Origin: Streptomyces sp. NBC_01237
GTDB lineage: Bacteria; Actinomycetota; Actinomycetes; Streptomycetales; Streptomycetaceae
Assembly (NCBI RefSeq): GCF_035917275.1
Contig: NZ_CP108508.1
Location: 1,984,001 to 2,048,000 of the forward strand
DNA: 64,000 bases
Direction of reading: 5' to 3'
Shown here piece by piece: positions 50,910 to 59,875 of this stretch (the stretch's first letter is position 1; every line of letters begins with the position of its first letter). Under the pieces are notes generated by a model that saw nothing but the letters and a program-made list of their open reading frames with translations, searched no databases and was not told where the DNA came from. Made by a program: the position numbers and the translations under genes.

Positions 50910-51116
50910 TCAGACAGTGCCGAACTCTCCGGCCTTGACACCCGCCACGAAGGAGGCGAACGAGCCGACGGGAAAGCCCAGGACAGGGCCGCTCAGATCC
51001 TTGGAGTCACGTACGGGAACGATGCCGCGCGAGGCGACAAGATTGGCGGCAACCTCGACGCACTGGCCACCGTTGCCGCTGTAGGAGGACTTGAACCAAC
51101 CGGGGGATTCGGTCAC
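50910..51116 (-). CDS. DUF397 protein, array copy 1 (coupled to XRE)
   Basis: A 68-residue DUF397 protein. Its GTG start overlaps the stop of the XRE gene by 4 nt (GTGA), the standard arrangement of XRE-DUF397 pairs, so it is the ancestral member. The sequence is GWFKSSYSGNGGQCVEVAAN with the ASRGIVPVRDSKDLSG core. It is one residue shorter at the N-terminus than the other four. Confidence 0.93.
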   Translation of the reverse strand: MTESPGWFKSSYSGNGGQCVEVAANLVASRGIVPVRDSKDLSGPVLGFPVGSFASFVAGVKAGEFGTV

Positions 51117-51943
51117 GGGGTGCCCTTTCGTACCTGCTCGATCATGGCCACGGATGCCGCTTGGGACAGGGCTTCGGCCTGAAGCTGATGGTAGGCCGTC
51201 AGCATGGGCAGTACGAAGCTGGTTTCGCGTTCCAAATGCCCCCGCTGCGAGGATTCGGCGTACGACACAAGCGAGCGGTCGGGAAGTGTCAGCACCGTGA
51301 TGGGCAGGCTGAACGGCCGACGTGCTCCCATACGGAACGGAGCGATTTGAAGGAGGGTGTTCGGCCGCTCCGCGAACTCCAACAACTGGGCGAACTGAGC
51401 ATCCATGACCGCAGGATCGCCCATCGGTCGATGGATGCACCCTTCGTCAAGTACCGCGAAGATCAGGGGTGATGGGGAACGGACAAGTGCGGCCTGTCGC
51501 TCTGCCACCAAAGTGACCCGCTCACTGGCTTGCTCGGCCGTGATTGCCTCCCTGCGTACCGCGTCCGCCTCCAACGTCGCCGCGTAATCCGGCGTCTGGA
51601 GCAGTCCAGGGATGACGCCGACTTCATAGAGTCTGATCTCTGCGGCGCGCACCTCTTGCCGCACGTACTCCGGGAACCCCTCCAGCAGGGCCGTGTTCTT
51701 CAGCGCACGGGTCTGGCGCTCGAACTTGTCTCCAGTGCGTAACGCGCTGTCAGCACTGCGCGCGAAGCGATTAGTTGGCGGGCGACGGCCAGTTTCGACG
51801 GCAGAAACATGCGACCCGGTAATGCCCATGCGCACGCCTAGCTCGTCTTGCGTCCACCCGCGCTCGTCCCGGGCCTGCCGTAAGCACTGGCCAAACGCCT
51901 GCATGGGCGACGTCTCCGGGTCGAGTGTCTTCCGGTTCACCAT
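51113..51943 (-). CDS. XRE family regulator with DUF5753 domain (WhiJ-like)
   Basis: A 276-residue regulator. The XRE helix-turn-helix spans about residues 15-70 (LRQARDERGWTQDELGVRMG, SHVSAVETGRRPP). The DUF5753 domain fills about 95-265 (EIRLYEVGVIPGLLQTPDYA, FAVLDEGCIHRPMG, LPDRSLVSYAESSQRGHLER). The start is the ATG at 51943 with GAGGAA 6 nt upstream; an ATG at 51961 lacks a ribosome site. It is translationally coupled to five DUF397 genes and divergent from four small genes. Such pairs (whiJ, abaA-like loci) influence Streptomyces development, and XRE-DUF397 pairs have been proposed to act as toxin-antitoxin modules. Confidence 0.94.
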   Translation of the reverse strand: MVNRKTLDPETSPMQAFGQCLRQARDERGWTQDELGVRMGITGSHVSAVETGRRPPTNRFARSADSALRTGDKFERQTRALKNTALLEGFPEYVRQEVRAAEIRLYEVGVIPGLLQTPDYAATLEADAVRREAITAEQASERVTLVAERQAALVRSPSPLIFAVLDEGCIHRPMGDPAVMDAQFAQLLEFAERPNTLLQIAPFRMGARRPFSLPITVLTLPDRSLVSYAESSQRGHLERETSFVLPMLTAYHQLQAEALSQAASVAMIEQVRKGTP

Positions 51944-52004
51944 GCGAGTTTCCTCACTCATCAAGCAAATCAGTCCAGTTGAAGACATTCCGACTGTAGG
52001 TCAC

Positions 52005-52015
52005 GCTGGTCCAGC
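52005..52015. promoter_or_regulatory. Short palindrome in the XRE divergent promoter
   Basis: GCTGGTCCAGC is a 5-bp inverted repeat around one base, midway between the XRE start (51943) and the divergent gene start (52051), in a locally AT-richer region. It is a candidate operator for the XRE regulator, but short. Confidence 0.35.
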
Positions 52016-52050
52016 TTGGTAGTGAAACGGCTACGGAGAGGAGCGGGGCC

Positions 52051-52296
52051 ATGCCTGTCGAACCACAGGAAGCCCGCCGCGTACCGCCCCCCGGCACACT
52101 CATGGTGGACACCAGCCGCAAAGACCGTGTCGGGGAGTTCCGAGGCGTCGCCGGCCCGTACTGGGCGCTGCGCCCGGTCCGGGGCGGAGTCGAATGGGAA
52201 GCCGACCCCGAACACCTCCGCCCCGCGACCCGCATAGAGCGGCTGCGGGCCGAGACCGCACGGCGCAACGCCCGGAGTGAGGGGCGGCTGCTGTGA
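52051..52296 (+). CDS. Small hypothetical protein, first gene divergent from the XRE-DUF397 module
   Basis: An 81-residue soluble protein with a well-placed GGAGAGGAG ribosome site. Sequence features are VPPPGTLMVDTSRKDRVGEF, PYWALRPVRGGVEWEADPEH and an Arg-rich C-terminal helix. No named domain is recognised, though similar short proteins occur beside XRE/DUF397 genes in Streptomyces. The next gene starts in a 4-nt GTGA overlap. It may be part of the regulatory module. Confidence 0.78.
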   Translation: MPVEPQEARRVPPPGTLMVDTSRKDRVGEFRGVAGPYWALRPVRGGVEWEADPEHLRPATRIERLRAETARRNARSEGRLL

Positions 52297-52697
52297 CCGG
52301 GAGGACAGCCACGCACTACGCGGCCGAGGTCAGCGGCGGTGACGCGGTGAGGCGCGTCGAGCTCGGCGGGTTCGTCGCACCGTCCCGGCGGCTGGCGCTG
52401 CGCTGGCTCCGCGGCCGGGCGTTGTGGTTCGCCGAAGCGCTGGACCCGGCCGCCCACGCACCGTGGGTGCCGCCCGCCGCCCTGCACCCGGTGACACACG
52501 CCGGGCGGGACGCACCCGCCCACCTTCGCGCGTGGGCCGAGGACATCGGGCACCAGGACTACGCGCTGTGGCGACTCGCCGCGGGCTTCACGTTCGAGTT
52601 CATCGCCCGCGACGACGCCTGCTGGTACGGACTCGCCGCCCGACCCTGTCCCCTGCCGGGCACACCCCGAACCGGCATACCCCCGGTGCACACGTGA
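52293..52697 (+). CDS. Hypothetical protein, second gene of the divergent operon
   Basis: A 134-residue protein with GTG start overlapping the preceding stop by 4 nt. Notable stretches are SRRLALRWLRGRALWFAEAL, PVTHAGRDAPAHLRAWAEDI and FEFIARDDACWYGLAARPCP. Trp and Arg are abundant and two cysteines lie near the C-terminus. No transmembrane segment. No family was recognised, and the function is unknown. Confidence 0.72.
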   Translation: MTGRTATHYAAEVSGGDAVRRVELGGFVAPSRRLALRWLRGRALWFAEALDPAAHAPWVPPAALHPVTHAGRDAPAHLRAWAEDIGHQDYALWRLAAGFTFEFIARDDACWYGLAARPCPLPGTPRTGIPPVHT

Positions 52698-52735
52698 CTC
52701 CGCCGACCCCCGCACACGAAAGAGAGCAGGAGCAG

Positions 52736-52975
52736 ATGGGTCCCATGTTCGACCAGCGCAGCCGTACCCGCCGGACCAACGCGGACGTGAGAGCCGCGCA
52801 GGACCGGGTGTACGCCTCACGCGCGGCGCTGACCGCCACGTACCAGGAGGGGGCGGGGATGGCGGCTCTGGCCGTGGAGTACGGCGTCAGCCGCCCGTGG
52901 CTCCGTGAGCGCTTCGTGGAATGGGGCGTGCCGGTCCGGGGGCGCCGCACCGGGGTCGGGGGAAATGCGTGTTGA
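52736..52975 (+). CDS. Small helix-turn-helix protein
   Basis: A 79-residue DNA-binding protein. A basic N-terminus (QRSRTRRTNADVRAAQDR) precedes a homeodomain-like helix-turn-helix: LTATYQEGAGMAALAVEYGV followed by SRPWLRERFVEWGV, as in resolvase or excisionase-like domains. ATG 52736 has AGGAG a few bases upstream; a GTG at 52694, overlapping the preceding stop, would add 14 residues and give coupling. The next gene starts inside its end. Confidence 0.72.
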   Translation: MGPMFDQRSRTRRTNADVRAAQDRVYASRAALTATYQEGAGMAALAVEYGVSRPWLRERFVEWGVPVRGRRTGVGGNAC

Positions 52976-53568
52976 CCCCGTTCGTCGCCTCGCGAAGTAC
53001 CGATCAAGGCGTGTCGCATTCCGAACTGACCATTGGTGACGGTGCCAACGGCCCTCAGCTCGCGTACCGGAACATGCGCCCGGAGGACCGGGACAAACAC
53101 GGCAACCTGTGGGTGCGGGTCCATGACCGGCCCGGCGGACGCGTCCTGTACGACTCCATGCATCCGCTCCGCCAACGCCTCTGCATGGAAGGCATGTTGT
53201 GCCAGATCTGCGCGGGCCCCGCGGACCGGAACAAGGACGGCTGGCTCTTCATCGACTGGCTGCGCGAGGACTCGCCGCCGACGTGGCCCGAACGGTCCGT
53301 GACCGCGATGCCACCGCTGTGCGCCGAGCACGCACGGGTATCGGTCGGACAGTGCCCGCACTTGCGCCGCGGTCGGTTCGCCGTGCTCCGCGTGCGCAAA
53401 CCCCACCTCTACGGGGTGTCGGGGGGCCTCTACCGGCTCACCGCGAACGGGTGGGTCACCTCCGAACATGACCAGCTCTCCCCGTACAGCAAGCCCCGCT
53501 ACCCCGGCATGCTCGCGACCCGTCTCCACCGGGAGCTGCGCGGTGTGACGGTCGTAGCGCTCCCTTGA
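52969..53568 (+). CDS. Cysteine-rich hypothetical protein, last gene of the divergent operon
   Basis: A 199-residue soluble protein. A cysteine cluster in LCQICAGPADRNKDGWLFID, then PPLCAEHARVSVGQCPHLRR, gives a C-x2-C ... C-x2-H pattern like a treble-clef or HNH-type zinc site. No complete nuclease motif is certain. The GTG at 52969 has GGGGGA 5 nt upstream and overlaps the HTH gene. It is followed by a terminator. Whether it binds DNA, RNA or protein is unknown. Confidence 0.72.
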   Translation: MLTPFVASRSTDQGVSHSELTIGDGANGPQLAYRNMRPEDRDKHGNLWVRVHDRPGGRVLYDSMHPLRQRLCMEGMLCQICAGPADRNKDGWLFIDWLREDSPPTWPERSVTAMPPLCAEHARVSVGQCPHLRRGRFAVLRVRKPHLYGVSGGLYRLTANGWVTSEHDQLSPYSKPRYPGMLATRLHRELRGVTVVALP

Positions 53569-53606
53569 ACCGGCACACCCGACCGGCCGGAACACCCGAC
53601 CGGCCG

Positions 53607-53631
53607 GCACACCTGGCCCGGCCGGGTGTGC
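53607..53631. terminator. Terminator between convergent genes
   Basis: A 7-bp stem (GCACACC/GGTGTGC) around an 11-nt loop closes the small-gene operon and the convergent VOC gene. Just before it, ACACCCGACCGGCCGG is present in two near-tandem copies (53574-53608). Confidence 0.6.
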
Positions 53632-53636
53632 GGGGC

Positions 53637-54002
53637 TCAGTCGGTCAGCGTCTTCTTCGGGCGCAGGACACAGAACTCGTTGCCCTCGGGGTCGAGCAGC
53701 GCCACCCAGGTGGCGTCCGGCCCCTGCCCGAAGTCCGTGCGCCGTGCGCCGAGCCCGATGATCCGCTCGACCTCGACGGCCTGGTCGTCGGGGGTGAGAT
53801 CGATGTGCAGCCGGTTCTTGACGGTCTTCTTCTCCGGTACGGGGACGAAGCACATGCCCGGCAACGTCTCGGCATCCGCGCCGATGACGATTTCGTCCTC
53901 GTCCTCGAAGAGCACCTGCCAGTCCAGCACCTGGCACCAGAAGCGGGCGAGCAGGGGCAGGTCGTGGGAATCGACGACGTGGTGGTACAAGCGAACGGCC
54001 AT
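53637..54002 (-). CDS. VOC (glyoxalase) superfamily protein
   Basis: A 121-residue protein with the paired beta-alpha-beta3 fold of the vicinal oxygen chelate family: VRLYHHVVDSHDLPLLARFW near the N-terminus, NRLHIDLTPDDQAVEVERII (second metal His) and FCVLRPKK at the end. Many such small proteins are resistance or isomerase enzymes; no substrate can be named. The start is the ATG at 54002. It lies just downstream of the suf operon on the same strand but with a 43-nt gap. Confidence 0.88.
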   Translation of the reverse strand: MAVRLYHHVVDSHDLPLLARFWCQVLDWQVLFEDEDEIVIGADAETLPGMCFVPVPEKKTVKNRLHIDLTPDDQAVEVERIIGLGARRTDFGQGPDATWVALLDPEGNEFCVLRPKKTLTD

Positions 54003-54045
54003 GCCCCCAGTATCCCCTGGCGGGCATGGCCGTTCGCCGTATGTC

Positions 54046-54384
54046 TCAGACGTTGAAGCCCAGCGCGCGCAGCTGCTCGCGCCCGTCGTCCGTGATCTTG
54101 TCCGGGCCCCACGGCGGCATCCAGACCCAGTTGATCCGCAACTCGCTGACGATGCCGTCGGTGGCGGACTTCGCCTGGTCCTCGATGACATCGGTCAGCG
54201 GACAGGCCGCGGACGTCAGGGTCATGTCGAGGGTGGCGATGTTGGCGTCATCGACGTGGATGCCGTAGATCAGGCCCAGGTTGACGACGTCGATGCCCAG
54301 CTCGGGGTCGACCACGTCGTACAGCGCCTCGCGGACCTCCTCCTCGGAGGCCGGCTTGGTGGTGAGAGTCTCGTTGTCGCTCAT
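54046..54384 (-). CDS. DUF59/MIP18-type iron-sulfur assembly factor (SufT-like)
   Basis: A 112-residue protein with the DUF59 signature: EEEVREALYDVVDPELGIDV, NLGLIYGI and the conserved cysteine in TLTSAACPLTDVIEDQ. SufT-type proteins help deliver iron-sulfur clusters. The ATG overlaps the sufU stop (ATGA), so it is the last gene of the suf operon. This is the common actinobacterial order. Confidence 0.92.
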   Translation of the reverse strand: MSDNETLTTKPASEEEVREALYDVVDPELGIDVVNLGLIYGIHVDDANIATLDMTLTSAACPLTDVIEDQAKSATDGIVSELRINWVWMPPWGPDKITDDGREQLRALGFNV

Positions 54385-54836
54385 GCCGTCTTCCCTTCGG
54401 ACAGCGCCTTCGCCGTCGCGTCCTTCCACGCCATCCAGCTCAGCAGCGCGCACTTGACCCGGGCCGGATACTTGGAGACACCGGCGAACGCGACCGCGTC
54501 CTCCAGCACCTCCTCCATCTCGTCGTCCGGCTCCAGCTGGCCCTTGGACTGCATCAGCTCCAGGAACGCGTCCTGGATCTTCCGCGCCTGGGCGAGCTCC
54601 TTGCCGACCAGCAGCTCATTGAGAACCGAGGCGCTGGCCTGGCTGATGGAGCAGCCCTGTCCCTCGTAGCTCACGTCGACGATGGTCTCGCCGTCGTACT
54701 TCACCCGGAGTGTGATCTCGTCACCGCACGTCGGGTTGACGTGATGCACCTCGGCGTCGCCGTCCCGCAGGCCACGCCCGTGGGGGTGCTTGTAGTGGTC
54801 CAGGATCACTTCCTGGTACATGGATTCCAGCTTCAC
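54381..54836 (-). CDS. sufU: Iron-sulfur assembly scaffold/sulfur-transfer protein SufU
   Basis: A 151-residue SufU. Three conserved cysteines for zinc and sulfur exchange are visible: Cys37 (NPTCGDEI), Cys62 (GQGCSISQ) and Cys129 (RVKCALLSW). The N-terminus MYQEVILDHYKHPHGRG is typical. SufU accepts sulfur from SufS and passes it to the SufBCD scaffold in the cytoplasm. It lies 10 nt after sufS and overlaps the DUF59 gene. Confidence 0.95.
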   Translation of the reverse strand: MKLESMYQEVILDHYKHPHGRGLRDGDAEVHHVNPTCGDEITLRVKYDGETIVDVSYEGQGCSISQASASVLNELLVGKELAQARKIQDAFLELMQSKGQLEPDDEMEEVLEDAVAFAGVSKYPARVKCALLSWMAWKDATAKALSEGKTA

Positions 54837-54846
54837 CAGTCAGCCC

Positions 54847-56115
54847 TCAGCCGAAGAAGTTCCGGACGTGCTCCAGACCGTCCACCAGGGCGTCGACCTC
54901 GGCGGGCGTGGAGTACAGATAGAACGACGCTCGCGTCGTCGCAGGAATTCCGTACCGCAGGCAGACCGGCCGCGCGCAGTGGTGGCCGACCCGGACGGCG
55001 ATGCCCTGCTCGTCGAGGACCTGGCCCACGTCGTGCGGGTGGATGTCGCCGAGCGTGAAGGAGATCGTGGCGCCGCGGTCCTCGGCCGTCGCCGGGCCGA
55101 TGATCTTGAGGTCCGGGACCTCCAGGAGGCGCTTCACCGCGTACTCGGTGATCGCGTGCTCGTGGCGGTAGATCTTCTCCATGCCGATCGCCGAGAGGTA
55201 GTCCACGGCCGCGCCGAGGCCGACGGCCTGGGCGATCGGGGGCGTACCCGCCTCGAACTTGTGCGGCGCGGGGGCGTACGTCGACGAGTGCATCGACACG
55301 GTCTCGATCATCTCGCCGCCGCCGAGGAACGGGGGCAGGTCCTCCAGGAGTTCCTGCCGTCCCCACAGCACGCCGATGCCGGTCGGGCCGACCATCTTGT
55401 GGCCGGTGAAGGCCACGAAGTCGGCCTGCAGCGCCTGGACGTCGAGCACCATGTGCGGTGCCGCCTGCGAGGCGTCGATGCAGACCAGCGCGCCGACCTG
55501 CTGGGCACGGCGGATGATCTTCTCGACCGGGTTGATCGTGCCCATGATGTTCGAGACCAGCGTGAAGGAGACGATCTTCGTCTTCTCCGTGATGATCTCG
55601 TCGATGTTGGACAGGTCGAGACGGCCGTCGTCCGTGATGCCGAACCACTTCAGCTTCGCACCGGTGCGCTGCGAGAGCAGCTGCCACGGCACGATGTTGG
55701 AGTGGTGCTCCATCTCGGTGGTGACGATCTCGGTGTCGCGGTCGACCCGATAGGGCTCATCCGCCCAGCCCAGCATGTTGGCCACGAGGTTGAGCGACTC
55801 CGAGGCGTTCTTGGTGAAGATCACCTCGTTGCGGCTGGGCGCGTTGATGAAGGCGGCGACCTTGTCGCGGGCGCCCTCGTACAGCGCGGTGGCCTCCTCC
55901 GCGATGGTGTAGACACCGCGGTGGACGTTGGCGTTGTGCCGCTCGTAGTACTCGTTGAGCGCGTCGAGCACCTGGCGCGGCTTCTGCGAGGTCGCCGCGC
56001 TGTCCAGGTACACGATCTTCTTGCCGTCGTGGACCGTGCGGTCCAGGATGGGGAAGTCCTTGCGGATCGCCTCGGTGTCGAGGAGGCCGGTGAGCCCCTG
56101 TCGGGCGTCAGTCAC
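54847..56115 (-). CDS. sufS: Cysteine desulfurase SufS
   Basis: A 422-residue PLP-dependent enzyme that takes sulfur from cysteine. Motifs are YLDSAATSQKPRQVLDAL, TTEMEHHSNIVPW, the PLP lysine in FTGHKMVGPTGIGVLWG and the persulfide cysteine in VRVGHHCARPVC. The GTG start at 56115 overlaps the sufC stop by 4 nt. Group II (SufS) rather than IscS type, consistent with the absence of isc genes in Streptomyces. Confidence 0.96.
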   Translation of the reverse strand: MTDARQGLTGLLDTEAIRKDFPILDRTVHDGKKIVYLDSAATSQKPRQVLDALNEYYERHNANVHRGVYTIAEEATALYEGARDKVAAFINAPSRNEVIFTKNASESLNLVANMLGWADEPYRVDRDTEIVTTEMEHHSNIVPWQLLSQRTGAKLKWFGITDDGRLDLSNIDEIITEKTKIVSFTLVSNIMGTINPVEKIIRRAQQVGALVCIDASQAAPHMVLDVQALQADFVAFTGHKMVGPTGIGVLWGRQELLEDLPPFLGGGEMIETVSMHSSTYAPAPHKFEAGTPPIAQAVGLGAAVDYLSAIGMEKIYRHEHAITEYAVKRLLEVPDLKIIGPATAEDRGATISFTLGDIHPHDVGQVLDEQGIAVRVGHHCARPVCLRYGIPATTRASFYLYSTPAEVDALVDGLEHVRNFFG

Positions 56116-56876
56116 GCGGAAGCGCCACCCTTCACGTATGCCTCGTAGCCCTCGTTCTCCAGCTTGTCGGCGAGTTCGGCGCCGCCGGACTCGGCGATGC
56201 GGCCGTTGGCGAAGACATGCACGAAGTCGGGCTTGATGTAGCGGAGGATCCGCGTGTAGTGCGTGATCAGCAGGGTGCCGACCTCGCCGCCCTCGCGGAC
56301 CCGGTTGACGCCTTCGGAGACGGTCTTCAGCGCGTCGACGTCCAGGCCGGAGTCGGTCTCGTCGAGGATCGCGATCTTCGGCTTGAGGAGCTCCAGCTGA
56401 AGGATCTCGTGGCGCTTCTTCTCGCCGCCGGAGAAGCCCTCGTTGACGTTGCGCTCGGCGAAGGCCGGGTCCATCTGGAGGCCGGCCATCGTCTCCTTGA
56501 CCTCCTTGACCCACGTACGCAGCTTGGGTGCCTCGCCGCGGACGGCGGTGGCGGAGGTGCGCAGGAAGTTGGAGACCGAGACACCGGGGATCTCGACCGG
56601 GTACTGCATGGCGAGGAACAGGCCGGCGCGGGCGCGCTCGTCGACGGACATCTCCAGGACGTCCTCGCCGTCGAGGGTGACCGTGCCCTGCGTGATCGTG
56701 TACTTGGGGTGACCCGCCAGCGAGTACGCGAGGGTGGACTTGCCGGACCCGTTGGGGCCCATGATGGCGTGGGTCTCGCCCTGCTTCACGGTCAGGTCGA
56801 CGCCCTTGAGGATCTCCTTCGTGGCGTTGTCGGCCTCGACGGTGACGTGCAGGTCGCGGATTTCAAGCGTTGCCAT
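56112..56876 (-). CDS. sufC: Fe-S cluster assembly ATPase SufC
   Basis: A 254-residue ABC-type ATPase of the SufBCD scaffold. Walker A is GPNGSGKST, the signature is FSGGEKKRHEIL, Walker B is AILDETDSGLD, and the switch His is in LLITHYTRI. It powers conformational change of SufB-SufD. ATG 56876. The start lies 7 nt after the Rieske gene ends. Confidence 0.96.
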   Translation of the reverse strand: MATLEIRDLHVTVEADNATKEILKGVDLTVKQGETHAIMGPNGSGKSTLAYSLAGHPKYTITQGTVTLDGEDVLEMSVDERARAGLFLAMQYPVEIPGVSVSNFLRTSATAVRGEAPKLRTWVKEVKETMAGLQMDPAFAERNVNEGFSGGEKKRHEILQLELLKPKIAILDETDSGLDVDALKTVSEGVNRVREGGEVGTLLITHYTRILRYIKPDFVHVFANGRIAESGGAELADKLENEGYEAYVKGGASA

Positions 56877-56883
56877 GGGTGAC

Positions 56884-57201
56884 TCAGGACTCCTGGGTGA
56901 CGGAGACGAGCACATCGTCCCCTTCGATCTTTACGGGGTATACGGGGACGGGGCGCGTCGCGGGAAGGCCGGACGGCTTACCGGTGCGGAGGTCGAAGCT
57001 CGATCCGTGCAGCCAGCACTCGATCATGCAGTCCTCCACCTCGCCCTCCGACAGCGAGACGTTCGCGTGCGAGCAGATGTCGTTGATCGCGAACACCTCG
57101 CCCTCGGTACGGACGACGGAGACGGGTGTGCCGTCGAGCTCCACCCGCTTGGGGGTGTCGTCCTCCAGCTCACTCAGCGCACAGGCTTTGACGAAGGCCA
57201 T
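56884..57201 (-). CDS. Rieske [2Fe-2S] ferredoxin of the suf operon
   Basis: A 105-residue Rieske protein with both cluster motifs: CSHANVSLSEG (C-x-H) and CWLHGSSFDLRTG (C-x2-H). It belongs to the bifunctional non-heme oxygenase ferredoxin group found inside actinobacterial suf operons, where it may donate electrons or be a test substrate for cluster assembly. The ATG overlaps the sufD stop by 1 nt. Confidence 0.94.
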   Translation of the reverse strand: MAFVKACALSELEDDTPKRVELDGTPVSVVRTEGEVFAINDICSHANVSLSEGEVEDCMIECWLHGSSFDLRTGKPSGLPATRPVPVYPVKIEGDDVLVSVTQES

Positions 57202-58382
57202 CAGACGGACGCCTTCAGCTCGGTCTCGATCTTGTCGAGGAGACGCGCTTCGACGTCCGGCAGGCCGATCTGCTGGACCAGTTCGGCGAAGAAGCCGCGC
57301 ACGACGAGCCGGCGGGCCTCCTCGGCGGGGATACCGCGCGACTGGAGGTAGAAGAGCTGCTCGTCGTCGAAGCGGCCGGTCGCCGAGGCGTGGCCGGCGC
57401 CGACGATCTCGCCGGTCTCGATCTCCAGGTTCGGTACGGAGTCGACCCGGGCGCCGTCCGTGAGGACGAGGTTCCGGTTCATCTCGTAGGTGTCGGTGCC
57501 CTCGGCCTTCGCCTGGATGAGGACGTCACCGATCCACACGGCGTGTGCGCCGTCGCCCTGGAGCGCGCCCTTGTACACCGCGTTGGACTTGCAGTGCGGG
57601 GTGTTGTGGTCGACCAGGAGGCGGTGCTCCTGGTGCTGGCCCTTGTCGGTGAAGTACAGGCCGAACAGCTCGGCCTCGCCGCCGGTGCCCGCGTAGGCGA
57701 TCCGCGGGTGCAGGCGCACCAGGTCTCCGCCGAAGGTGACGACGATCGACTTGAACGAGGCGTCCCGGCCGATCAGCGCGTTGTGCTGGCCGACGTGGAC
57801 CGCGGTGTCGTCCCAGTCCTGGACGGAGACGACGGTCAGCTTCGCACCGTCGCCGACGACGTAGTCGACGTTGGCGGCGAGGACCGCGTCACCGGTGTGG
57901 TCGATGACGACGACCGCTTCGGCGAAGGCACCCAGCTCGATGACCTGGTGGCCGTACGCCACGCCGCCCTCGCCGTGCACCGCGATGCGGATCGGCTCGG
58001 TGAGCACGGCCTCCTTGGCGACCGTGACGACCGAGGCCTGCTCGAAGGCCGAGTACGCCTGGGCGGCGACCCGGTCCACCGGCGTACCGGCCTTGCCGAG
58101 CCGTGCGTCGTCGCGGCCGACGGTCTCGACGGTGACGCCCTCGGGCGCCTCGATCGCGACCTTGACGCCGCCGCCGGTGGCGACGGCGGTGCCGTCGTGC
58201 AGCCCGCGCAGCCGCTCCAGCGGCGTGAACCGCCACTCCTCCTCGCGGCCGTGCGGGACCGGGAAGTCCGCGACGTCGAAGGACGGGGGCGCGCTCATGC
58301 GCGTGGCGACGGTCGACTCGGCGGCCACCGCGATGGACCCGGCGGTCGTGGAGCCCGCCGGAATGTTCTGAGCCTCAGCCAT
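57201..58382 (-). CDS. sufD: Fe-S cluster assembly protein SufD
   Basis: A 393-residue scaffold subunit. The C-terminal beta-helix carries the SufBD core: HRLLVDHNTPHCKSNAVYKG, QAKAEGTDTYEMNRNLVLTD, and the end QSRGIPAEEARRLVVRGFFA. The N-terminal part has EEEWRFTPLERLRGLHDG. The ATG at 58382 matches orthologs; a TTG ten codons upstream is possible but has no better ribosome site. Partners are SufB and SufC, encoded on either side. Confidence 0.95.
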   Translation of the reverse strand: MAEAQNIPAGSTTAGSIAVAAESTVATRMSAPPSFDVADFPVPHGREEEWRFTPLERLRGLHDGTAVATGGGVKVAIEAPEGVTVETVGRDDARLGKAGTPVDRVAAQAYSAFEQASVVTVAKEAVLTEPIRIAVHGEGGVAYGHQVIELGAFAEAVVVIDHTGDAVLAANVDYVVGDGAKLTVVSVQDWDDTAVHVGQHNALIGRDASFKSIVVTFGGDLVRLHPRIAYAGTGGEAELFGLYFTDKGQHQEHRLLVDHNTPHCKSNAVYKGALQGDGAHAVWIGDVLIQAKAEGTDTYEMNRNLVLTDGARVDSVPNLEIETGEIVGAGHASATGRFDDEQLFYLQSRGIPAEEARRLVVRGFFAELVQQIGLPDVEARLLDKIETELKASV

Positions 58383-58453
58383 GGCTGTCGTAGTGCTCGC
58401 TTTCTCAGTCAAGAACTCGGGGGATTCGTGCGGTGGTACGGCGCTCGGCCGTA

Positions 58454-59875
58454 CTAGCCGACCGAACCCTCCATCTGCAGCTCGATCAGCCGGTTGAGCT
58501 CCAGGGCGTACTCCATGGGCAGCTCCTTGGCGATCGGCTCGACGAAGCCGCGCACGATCATCGCCATGGCCTCGAACTCGGTGAGTCCGCGGCTCATGAG
58601 GTAGAAGAGCTGGTCCTCGGAGACCTTGGAGACGGTCGCCTCGTGGCCCATCGACACGTCGTCCTCGCGGACGTCGACGTAGGGGTAGGTGTCGGAGCGC
58701 GAGATCGTGTCGACCAGCAGCGCGTCACAGAGCACGTTGGACTTCGCGCCCGGCGCGCCCTCGCCGATCTCGATCAGACCGCGGTAGGAGGTCCGGCCGC
58801 CGCCTCGCGCCACCGACTTGGAGACGATGTTGGAGGAGGTGTTCGGAGCCATGTGCACCATCTTGGCGCCGGCGTCCTGGTGCTGGCCCTCGCCCGCGAA
58901 GGCGATGGAGAGGGTCTCGCCCTTGGCGTGCTCGCCCATCAGGTAGACGGCCGGGTACTTCATGGTGACCTTGGAGCCGATGTTGCCGTCGACCCACTCC
59001 ATGGTCGCGCCCTCGTACGCCACGGCACGCTTGGTGACGAGGTTGTACACGTTGTTCGACCAGTTCTGGATGGTCGTGTAGCGGCAGCGGCCGCCCTTCT
59101 TCACGATGATCTCGACCACGGCGCTGTGCAGCGAGTCCGAGGAGTAGATCGGCGCGGTGCAGCCCTCGACGTAGTGGACGTAGGCGTCCTCGTCGACGAT
59201 GATCAGCGTCCGCTCGAACTGGCCCATGTTCTCCGTGTTGATACGGAAGTAGGCCTGGAGCGGGATCTCGACGTGGACACCCTTGGGCACGTAGATGAAC
59301 GAGCCACCGGACCACACGGCCGAGTTCAGCGAGGCGAACTTGTTGTCACCGACGGGGATGACGGTGCCGAAGTACTCCTTGAAGAGCTCCGGGTGCTCCT
59401 TCAGCGCCGTGTCGGTGTCCATGAAGATGACACCCTGCGCCTCCAGCTCCTCGTTGATCTGGTGGTAGACCACCTCGGACTCGTACTGGGCTGCGACACC
59501 GGCGACGAGGCGCTGCTTCTCCGCCTCGGGGATGCCGAGCTTGTCGTACGTGTTCTTGATGTCCTCGGGCAGGTCCTCCCAGGACTCCGCCTGCTTCTCG
59601 GTGGACCGCACGAAGTACTTGATGTTGTCGAAGTCGATGCCCGACAGGTCGGAGCCCCAGTTCGGCATGGGCTTCTTGCCGAAGAGCTTCAGGCCCTTGA
59701 GCCGGAGCTTCAGCATCCACTCGGGCTCGTTCTTCTTGTCCGAGATGTCGCGGACGACAGCCTCGGAGAGGCCGCGCTTCGCCGCCGCGCCTGCCGCGTC
59801 GGAGTCGGCCCAGCCGAATTCATACGTGCCCAGACCCTCGAGCTCAGGGTGGGCAGTCTCCGTAGGGAGCGTCAT
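58454..59875 (-). CDS. sufB: Fe-S cluster assembly protein SufB
   Basis: A 473-residue scaffold subunit, the first structural gene of the operon. Conserved stretches are [58 protein letters not shown] (with a conserved Cys) and [20 protein letters not shown]. It assembles the nascent cluster with SufC and SufD. ATG 59875 has GGAGGAA 6 nt upstream and overlaps the sufR stop (ATGA). Without inteins, unlike mycobacterial SufB. Confidence 0.96.
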   Translation of the reverse strand: MTLPTETAHPELEGLGTYEFGWADSDAAGAAAKRGLSEAVVRDISDKKNEPEWMLKLRLKGLKLFGKKPMPNWGSDLSGIDFDNIKYFVRSTEKQAESWEDLPEDIKNTYDKLGIPEAEKQRLVAGVAAQYESEVVYHQINEELEAQGVIFMDTDTALKEHPELFKEYFGTVIPVGDNKFASLNSAVWSGGSFIYVPKGVHVEIPLQAYFRINTENMGQFERTLIIVDEDAYVHYVEGCTAPIYSSDSLHSAVVEIIVKKGGRCRYTTIQNWSNNVYNLVTKRAVAYEGATMEWVDGNIGSKVTMKYPAVYLMGEHAKGETLSIAFAGEGQHQDAGAKMVHMAPNTSSNIVSKSVARGGGRTSYRGLIEIGEGAPGAKSNVLCDALLVDTISRSDTYPYVDVREDDVSMGHEATVSKVSEDQLFYLMSRGLTEFEAMAMIVRGFVEPIAKELPMEYALELNRLIELQMEGSVG

